64,000 nt of DNA, taken from positions 186,001 through 250,000 of the forward strand of contig CAIRDP010000020.1 in assembly GCA_903877385.1 (NCBI GenBank). Reading direction: 5' to 3'. Made by a program: the position numbers and the translations under genes. This document shows, piece after piece, positions 58,967 to 64,000 of the stretch. The notes under the pieces were generated by a model. It was not told the origin of the DNA. It made no database searches and saw nothing but the letters and a program-made list of their open reading frames with translations. The stretch is from an uncultured Bacteroidales bacterium (GTDB lineage: Bacteria > Bacteroidota > Bacteroidia > Bacteroidales > FEN-979). Each line of letters begins with the position of its first letter. Within the stretch, counting starts at the first letter, position 1.

Positions 58967-60121
58967 ATGTTCAGAACGGAGATCATAGAAAAATTCGGCC
59001 AGGTTCCAACCCCACTGTATTATTATGACCTGGACCTGCTGAATGCCACGATCAGCAGGTGTTTGCTGGAAGCCGGGAGGTACGGGTTCCATCTGCATTA
59101 CGCACTCAAGGCAAATTCCAACCCTAAAATCCTGCAGATCATCAGCGCCAACGGCATGGGGGCCGATTGCGTCAGCGGCAATGAAGTCAGGGCCGCGCTC
59201 GAAAACGGGTTCCCTGCCGACCAGATCGTGTTTGCCGGAGTCGGGAAAACCGACGACGAACTGCGGCTTGCGCTGAAGCATGGCATTCAAAGCATCAATG
59301 TGGAATCTATCCAGGAGATGGAAGTCATCAACGGATTGTGTGAAAGCATGGGCCTGAAATCCCCGATCTCGCTTAGGCTGATCCCCAATGTGGATGCGCA
59401 TACCCACAGATACATCACTACCGGTCTCGAGGAGAATAAATTCGGTATTCTGCCCTGGCAGTTTGACTCAGTTCTTGAGAAACTCCGTTCCCTGGAAAAG
59501 CTTGAGCTTAAAGGGCTGCATTTTCATATCGGCTCCCAGATCACCGACCTGGATGTGTTCAAAAGCCTCTGCGAAAGGGTGAACGAGATCAATGCCTGGT
59601 TTATCGAACAGGGGTATCTTACGGATATCATTAATGTGGGGGGCGGACTGGGTGTGGATTATGGCAAGCCCGACAAATGCAGCATCCCTGATTTCGAGTC
59701 CTATTTCAGGATTTTCGGCGATCTGATTGAACTCCAGGGCCGCCAACAGCTTCACTTTGAACCGGGCAGGGCTGTCGTGGCCCAGTGCGGCAGCCTGATC
59801 ACCCGGGTGCTCTTTGTAAAAGAAGCCGTGAACACCCGTTTTGCGATTGTCGATGCTGGAATGAACGACCTCATCAGGCCGGCGCTTTACCAGAGTTATC
59901 ATAAAATAGAGAACCTGACATCCACAGGTGAAAAAAGAAAATACGACGTGGTAGGCCCTGTATGCGAATCATCCGATTGCTTCGGGAAGTCGGTGGTCAT
60001 GCCCGAAACCCTGCGTGGCGACCTTTTAGCGATACGCTCAACCGGCGCTTACGGGCAGACCATGGCCTCACGTTATAACCTCAGGGACCTGGCCGCGGAA
60101 CTGTATTCGGATGAGATATGA
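58967..60121 (+). CDS. lysA: Diaminopimelate decarboxylase
   Basis: The 384-residue PLP enzyme converts meso-diaminopimelate to lysine. Lys48 in HYALKANSNP is the PLP lysine. GLHFHIGSQI, NVGGGLGVDYG, FEPGRAVVAQCG and GPVCESSDCFGK are the fold III family motifs, the last with the active-site Cys from the partner subunit. It is slightly shorter than most (about 410-420), as known in Bacteroidota. It follows lysC. Confidence 0.95.
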   Translation: MFRTEIIEKFGQVPTPLYYYDLDLLNATISRCLLEAGRYGFHLHYALKANSNPKILQIISANGMGADCVSGNEVRAALENGFPADQIVFAGVGKTDDELRLALKHGIQSINVESIQEMEVINGLCESMGLKSPISLRLIPNVDAHTHRYITTGLEENKFGILPWQFDSVLEKLRSLEKLELKGLHFHIGSQITDLDVFKSLCERVNEINAWFIEQGYLTDIINVGGGLGVDYGKPDKCSIPDFESYFRIFGDLIELQGRQQLHFEPGRAVVAQCGSLITRVLFVKEAVNTRFAIVDAGMNDLIRPALYQSYHKIENLTSTGEKRKYDVVGPVCESSDCFGKSVVMPETLRGDLLAIRSTGAYGQTMASRYNLRDLAAELYSDEI

Positions 60122-60129
60122 GATCATTG

Positions 60130-60666
60130 TCATCGCCCGTACAGCGGAAAGACCGGCATGTCCAGTACTTTAAGCTTCCATTTTAACCCGATTTTAAACC
60201 TTTCCCTCGACAGGGAAAGGCTTAGTATTCCTGCACCAAGAAATGGAAGGGTATAATACGCCATATCAGGAGTAAAAACCTGCTCATTGTTTGCCAGGTG
60301 GTCAATGGTGATAACTCCGAACACTATTCCCGAAAAAATGATACAGGAAAATCCAAACTTCCTGGGGAACTTATACTTTTGATATATAAACCTGATATTG
60401 TCGTACTGAACGGTAACCGGCACATAGGTTTGCAGGGTCATGTATTTTTCGCCTATTTCCCAGAGATGCCCGGCCATAAAGGTATCGGGCTTCACGGTCC
60501 TGAGAATGAATTTATCTTCGGTATGAAAAAAGAATTTCCGCTTTGACCCTACTTTCTCAAGAAGAAGGGTTTTCTGGGGCAGGACATCCGTGCAAAAAAA
60601 TAACAGTACACTCAGAAAAACAATGCGCTTCAGTAGATTACCCGCTGATGGTCCTGCATTTTGCAT
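60130..60666 (-). CDS. Membrane-associated protein of unknown function
   Basis: From ATG 60666 the protein has 178 residues (an in-frame start at 60732 would overlap the upstream gene). A signal-like helix (NLLKRIVFLSVLLFFCTDVLPQ) is followed by a polar domain with KFFFHTEDKFILRT and YMTLQTYVPVTVQYDNIRFI, one or two hydrophobic segments (IIFSGIVFGVITI; YTLPFLGAGILSL), and a basic end. No family recognised. The ATG is separated from the upstream stop by one base, so the two genes are coupled. Confidence 0.6.
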   Translation of the reverse strand: MQNAGPSAGNLLKRIVFLSVLLFFCTDVLPQKTLLLEKVGSKRKFFFHTEDKFILRTVKPDTFMAGHLWEIGEKYMTLQTYVPVTVQYDNIRFIYQKYKFPRKFGFSCIIFSGIVFGVITIDHLANNEQVFTPDMAYYTLPFLGAGILSLSLSRERFKIGLKWKLKVLDMPVFPLYGR

Positions 60667-60667
60667 T

Positions 60668-60883
60668 TTATTCCCCGAATTTACAACTGAACCCAAGGTT
60701 AAGGATCGACAGGGCACCTTTGCCGAATTCACCGCAGAATGAACCTATCCCGTATGAACAATACAGTTCATTGAAAACGTCGGCATGACCTTTTTTCTCA
60801 GTTGCAAGGGTTTGCTGGGTTTGAGCGTTGGCAATCCCTGACAAGAGCAGGATAAAAAGCACGGATAATAATAGGTTTTTCAT
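60668..60883 (-). CDS. Tiny secreted protein of unknown function
   Basis: The 71-residue protein starts with a clean signal peptide (MKNLLLSVLFILLLSGIANAQ). The mature part, about 50 residues, ends GALSILNLGFSCKFGE, reminiscent of the last strands of an outer-membrane barrel, so it may be the remnant of a larger barrel gene. It is coupled to the downstream gene at 60666. Confidence 0.55.
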   Translation of the reverse strand: MKNLLLSVLFILLLSGIANAQTQQTLATEKKGHADVFNELYCSYGIGSFCGEFGKGALSILNLGFSCKFGE

Positions 60884-60994
60884 GGCGTTTATCTGTGAGG
60901 TTTCTAAAGTTTGGCTTCAGGAATGAGCTGTTATCACAAAGTTACATTAATAATGATTAAATTTGATCAGGTATTTGAAATTAATTTCCGTATT

Positions 60995-61915
60995 ATGCAC
61001 TATCCCCTGGTATACAAAACAATACTATCGGTAAAGGACTGCCGTTTCCTGAAAATTCCGGTTCTTTTGTTCTTTTTTATTATCCTTTCATTCCCTTCCG
61101 TCGCCCAGTTTCCCTTAAGCGTCATGACGTTCAACATCCGTTATAATAACCCTGCCGACAGCATTTATAACTGGGATCACCGCAAAGGCATGGTATATGA
61201 TGTATTTCTGAAGTACAAACCCGACCTTGCAGGCCTGCAGGAAGTCCTTTACAGCCAGCTTACTGATCTCAGTGATACTCTTAAAGGATATTCACATTTC
61301 GGAGCCGGGCGCGACGACGGGGATAAAGCCGGTGAATTTGCCTGTATTTTTTATAAAACTTCCAGGTTTACCCGGGTGGACCAGGCAAACTTCTGGCTTT
61401 CAAAAACCCCGGATATCCCGGGCTCGAAGTCCTGGCACACCGCCTGCACCAGGATGGTGAGCTGGATGATGCTGAGGGACAGGCAAAGCGGCCAGCTTTT
61501 TTTCATCTTCAACACCCATTTTGACCATGCCAGCGAAGAAGCCAGGATTGAAAGCGCCAAACTGCTCAGGAAACAGATCGATGAGATCACTTCGGGCAGG
61601 CCGGTAATCGTTTGCGGTGATTTTAACTCAACCGCCTCCGATTCGGCCTACAAGATCCTTACCCGAAAATCAGTTCCGGGGTTTCTCACCGACACCAGGG
61701 CCTCACTTAACGATTCTGTAAAACAGCCCTCCTATTCCTTCGTTGGCTTTCCGTTCCATCCCGAAGAAGGAAACCTCATCGATTTCATCTTCACAAGGAA
61801 TGCCCCTGTTTTTAAAGTAAAGACGTATCAAATCATCACCGATAACCGCAACGGGCTATACCCATCAGACCATCTGCCCGTAATAACCGAATTTTCGGTC
61901 AAAGGCTTAAAATAA
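60995..61915 (+). CDS. Secreted endonuclease/exonuclease/phosphatase (EEP) family hydrolase
   Basis: ATG 60995 is chosen because a hydrophobic export signal follows (PVLLFFFIILSFPSVAQ); in-frame ATGs upstream to 60911 only add residues. The 306-residue product has the EEP core: LSVMTFNIRYNN (Asn/Asp), LAGLQEVL (catalytic Glu), NTHFDHASEEAR, PVIVCGDFNSTASDS, and YPSDHLPVITEF (catalytic His). The family includes DNases, sphingomyelinases and inositol phosphatases. The secreted position fits extracellular phosphodiester cleavage, but the substrate cannot be read. Confidence 0.85.
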   Translation: MHYPLVYKTILSVKDCRFLKIPVLLFFFIILSFPSVAQFPLSVMTFNIRYNNPADSIYNWDHRKGMVYDVFLKYKPDLAGLQEVLYSQLTDLSDTLKGYSHFGAGRDDGDKAGEFACIFYKTSRFTRVDQANFWLSKTPDIPGSKSWHTACTRMVSWMMLRDRQSGQLFFIFNTHFDHASEEARIESAKLLRKQIDEITSGRPVIVCGDFNSTASDSAYKILTRKSVPGFLTDTRASLNDSVKQPSYSFVGFPFHPEEGNLIDFIFTRNAPVFKVKTYQIITDNRNGLYPSDHLPVITEFSVKGLK

Positions 61916-61979
61916 AAAGACCATACCTTAAGTCTTTTTAACACCTTCGTACGTCATTATACTGAAACCCTGAAATCTC

Positions 61980-62528
61980 ATGGACAGCAGTATTCAGCAC
62001 TTTCCACAGTCAAACGAAGAATTCGGCTGCTTTGTAGACCAGCACCTCGACCGCTTTGTAAGGCATGCTGTTTCCTGCCTCGGCAACATCCACGACGCCG
62101 AGGACATTGTCCAGGAAGTCATCCTCAAAGCTTTCCGTAACAGGCTGGAACTCTCGGCTGTTAGTAAGCCTCAGAACTATATCCACCGGATGATCTCGAA
62201 TTCCTGCCTTGACCATTTACGAAGGAACGGTTGCAGGGAAGCTTACATCCGGCGTAGCCTCAACGATAAGGAAGAAGAACATGCAGAACCTTATGAAGCT
62301 TTACTGATCCGCCGGGAGGAAAACCTGGAGGTTCAGATGATGCTCGACAGGCTTCCGCCCGAACAGGCCGAAGTGATCCGTTTAAGGTTTGCCGCAGAAT
62401 TGAGCTTCGGCGATATTGCCGAAATCATGTCGGCTCCTCTTACCACGGTAAAATCGAGGTTTTCATACGGGATGAACAAACTGAGATCGGGGTTTCTCTC
62501 AAAAAAGGAGGTGTACGATGAGTTGTGA
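61980..62528 (+). CDS. ECF-type RNA polymerase sigma factor (second)
   Basis: The 182-residue protein contains sigma2 (NIHDAEDIVQEVILKAF, NYIHRMISNSCLDHLRR) and sigma4 (LPPEQAEVIRLRFAAELSF, then SAPLTTVKSRFSYGMNKLR). It ends inside the start of the anti-sigma gene (11-base overlap), the usual sigma/anti-sigma layout. Upstream at 61952 CGTCATTATAC resembles the -10 region of the first sigma gene (CGACGTATAATAC), but a matching -35 box is not evident. Confidence 0.9.
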   Translation: MDSSIQHFPQSNEEFGCFVDQHLDRFVRHAVSCLGNIHDAEDIVQEVILKAFRNRLELSAVSKPQNYIHRMISNSCLDHLRRNGCREAYIRRSLNDKEEEHAEPYEALLIRREENLEVQMMLDRLPPEQAEVIRLRFAAELSFGDIAEIMSAPLTTVKSRFSYGMNKLRSGFLSKKEVYDEL

Positions 62529-63864
62529 ATTTATCAATGAAAGGATCTCTGATCTTTTTGACGATACCCTTGCCGCTTCGGAAAGGGAAGAACTGATGGC
62601 CCATATTAAAAGTTGTGATGACTGCGGAAGGCATTTCGGGGAAGTTTCAGAGCTTGCTGCCGTGATCAGGGCAAACAGCCAGCTTGCTGCCAGCACAGGG
62701 TTTCGTGAAAGCCTGATGAAAAAGATCGGGGAAGAAGCCATGCCACGAAAAGAAAAACAGGGCAAAGTCGTGAAGCCGTTTGCATTTAAAAAGGCCCTCA
62801 GGATCGCCGCTTCAGTACTGCTGCTTATTGGTGTGATCATCGCCATAGTGGTGATGACAACTTCACGTAACCCGGCCGTGGCGGCGGGAAAGCTCATTGA
62901 CCGTTCCCTGCTGGCGATGATGGAAATGAAATCGGTGCAGATGAAGTTCAGGATCAGGACCCTGGGGACTGAGGGTTTCGATTTTGTAGATCCATCGGGC
63001 GGTTTCATGGGTTGCCGCTTGTGGAAAACCTTTGGGGATCCCCCGAAATGGAGGATGGAAAAAGAAGGGCGAATAGTGATCATGGACGGGAAGGACCAGT
63101 ACCTCCTGCTTGCAGGATCAGGGTTTACCTTGAAAGGCAGCCCTCAATGCGGGTTCGTGGAATGGATGAGAATTTTCCTGGATCCTGCAAAACTGCTTGA
63201 GTCGGAAAAAGAATTCGCCAGGGCCCACCATTCTTACTGCAAAATTGAGGAGAAAGGCCAGCACATCATCCTTACCATCAGGGCAAAGGCTTTGGGGAAT
63301 TTTCAAAACAGCTTTGCCCTGAACAGTTCGGTACAGGAATCGAACAACACCAGGGTATACACTTTTAACAAAGCCAGCATGCTGCCCGAATCCCTTGAAG
63401 TTACCATAGAAAACGGGCCGCACAGCATCCCGGTGATAGAACTTGACAGCATCACGTATAACCAGCCGGTGCCGGATTCCCTGCTCAGCTTTAAACCCCT
63501 CAAGGGCTTCCCGGTAATCTCCCTTGATGCCCTCGACAGCATAAACCGCGGGGGGATATCCGGGGTGAACAGCAGCTCAGCCGCCCGAATTTTTTTTGAG
63601 GCCCTTAACAAAAATGACAATGTGCAGATGAAACGCCTTTATCCCCTGGGCATACTGGCAGGAGGCAATTCATTCAGGGACCTGCAGAAACGCTATGCCG
63701 GCCTTGAGCTGGTATGGTTGGGAAAACCATTCAAATCGGGCCTTTACATAGGCGACTTCATTCCTTATATGATCAGGCTGAAAAGCGGCGACACCATACG
63801 GGGAACTCTTGCCCTGAGAAAGGATAATCCTTCACATGCATGGAATATCGACGGAGGGTTTTAA
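62518..63864 (+). CDS. Anti-sigma factor with zinc-finger (HC2) domain and LolA-like periplasmic domain
   Basis: The 448-residue protein starts MSCEFINERISDLFDD, with HIKSCDDCGRHF giving the His-x3-Cys-x2-Cys zinc site of HC2 anti-sigma domains (residues 29-36). One membrane helix lies at about residues 95-117. The remaining 330 residues are periplasmic and begin like LolA/DUF2092 domains (MKSVQMKFRIRTLG), with the strand pattern SITYNQPVPDSLLSF. The large sensor domain suggests detection of a lipid or envelope state, which is inference. It overlaps the sigma gene and is followed one base later by another secreted-protein gene. Confidence 0.8.
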   Translation: MSCEFINERISDLFDDTLAASEREELMAHIKSCDDCGRHFGEVSELAAVIRANSQLAASTGFRESLMKKIGEEAMPRKEKQGKVVKPFAFKKALRIAASVLLLIGVIIAIVVMTTSRNPAVAAGKLIDRSLLAMMEMKSVQMKFRIRTLGTEGFDFVDPSGGFMGCRLWKTFGDPPKWRMEKEGRIVIMDGKDQYLLLAGSGFTLKGSPQCGFVEWMRIFLDPAKLLESEKEFARAHHSYCKIEEKGQHIILTIRAKALGNFQNSFALNSSVQESNNTRVYTFNKASMLPESLEVTIENGPHSIPVIELDSITYNQPVPDSLLSFKPLKGFPVISLDALDSINRGGISGVNSSSAARIFFEALNKNDNVQMKRLYPLGILAGGNSFRDLQKRYAGLELVWLGKPFKSGLYIGDFIPYMIRLKSGDTIRGTLALRKDNPSHAWNIDGGF

Positions 63865-63865
63865 C

Positions 63866-64000
63866 ATGAAAAAGATACTTTTTATACTGATCACAGCCTG
63901 GCTTTCTACCGGAGCTTCGGCCCAGGATACCATTATAAACCAGGCCGAGGACCTCTGGGGAAACCCCATACCGTTCAACCACCTCATTCAGTCGCCCTTA
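63866..64000 (+). CDS. Secreted protein, N-terminal part (cut by window edge)
   Basis: ATG 63866 is one base after the anti-sigma stop. Forty-five codons are visible: a signal peptide (MKKILFILITAWLSTGASAQ) and the start of the mature protein (DTIINQAEDLWGNPIPFNHL). It is likely the third gene of the sigma/anti-sigma operon. Family not recognisable from this length. Confidence 0.6.
   Translation, partial: MKKILFILITAWLSTGASAQDTIINQAEDLWGNPIPFNHLIQSPL

Overview
The window reads as chromosome of a Bacteroidota bacterium, most likely in or near the Bacteroidales. The evidence is a full-length SprA (type IX secretion translocon), a secreted protein with a type A T9SS sorting tail, two DUF4369/TlpA thioredoxins, a secreted DUF4838 protein, an HsmA/TIGR03987 protein, and promoters of the TTTG...TAnnTTTG type. 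No rRNA, tRNA, CRISPR array, transposase or prophage was seen. Coding density is high, and the only stretch above 300 bases without an intact gene is 18667-18989.

Layout. 1-10.9 kb (minus): start of a LytS-type sensor kinase, sprA, ruvA and two TlpA-like oxidoreductases separated by a 20-bp perfect hairpin. 11-18.7 kb: GH38 alpha-mannosidase, a DUF4838 protein and a T9SS cargo protein. 18.7-19.9 kb: a decayed patch with a 32-codon stub resembling a restriction-modification enzyme start, and a dinD broken by a stop codon and a frameshift. 19.9-24.6 kb: tonB-like gene, recX, prfB (with programmed +1 frameshift), an ArsC/Spx-like gene and fumC. 24.6-35 kb: GT39 transferase and PHP-type protein (overlapping), Nramp transporter, acyl-CoA synthetase and 5'-nucleotidase (overlapping), alkaline phosphatase and GT9 transferase (overlapping). 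35-40 kb: a small DUF2007-like gene coupled to a 991-residue M28-type peptidase, an ECF sigma factor with its membrane partner, and a small membrane protein that appears to share the sigma factor's promoter. 40-45 kb: a 1642-residue tandem UvrA with four ATPase modules. 45-52.3 kb: diheme cytochrome c, HsmA-like protein, SDR protein, and a four-gene fatty-acid (beta-oxidation type) operon. 52.4-64 kb: an unassigned TIM-barrel-like secreted protein, Omp85-type barrel plus MscS channel, lysC-lysA, two small secreted/membrane proteins, a secreted EEP hydrolase, and a second ECF sigma/anti-sigma operon with a LolA-like periplasmic domain.

The most unusual signal is a set of short, low-complexity but word-specific repeat families. 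They fill operon gaps: all three gaps of the beta-oxidation operon, each with a different family, and both sides of the ArsC-like gene. They also occur in frame inside the acyl-CoA synthetase, the M28 peptidase, and three places in the tandem UvrA, including its fusion junction and the place where the UvrB-binding domain is missing. Two copies of one family share a 36-nt block at 34/36 identity and lie in the same orientation relative to transcription. A second notable signal is a matched ECF promoter pair (GCAACCTTTT, 11 nt, CGAC) in front of the sigma gene and of the facing gene at 39550.

All family assignments come from reading motifs by eye. No database search was run.
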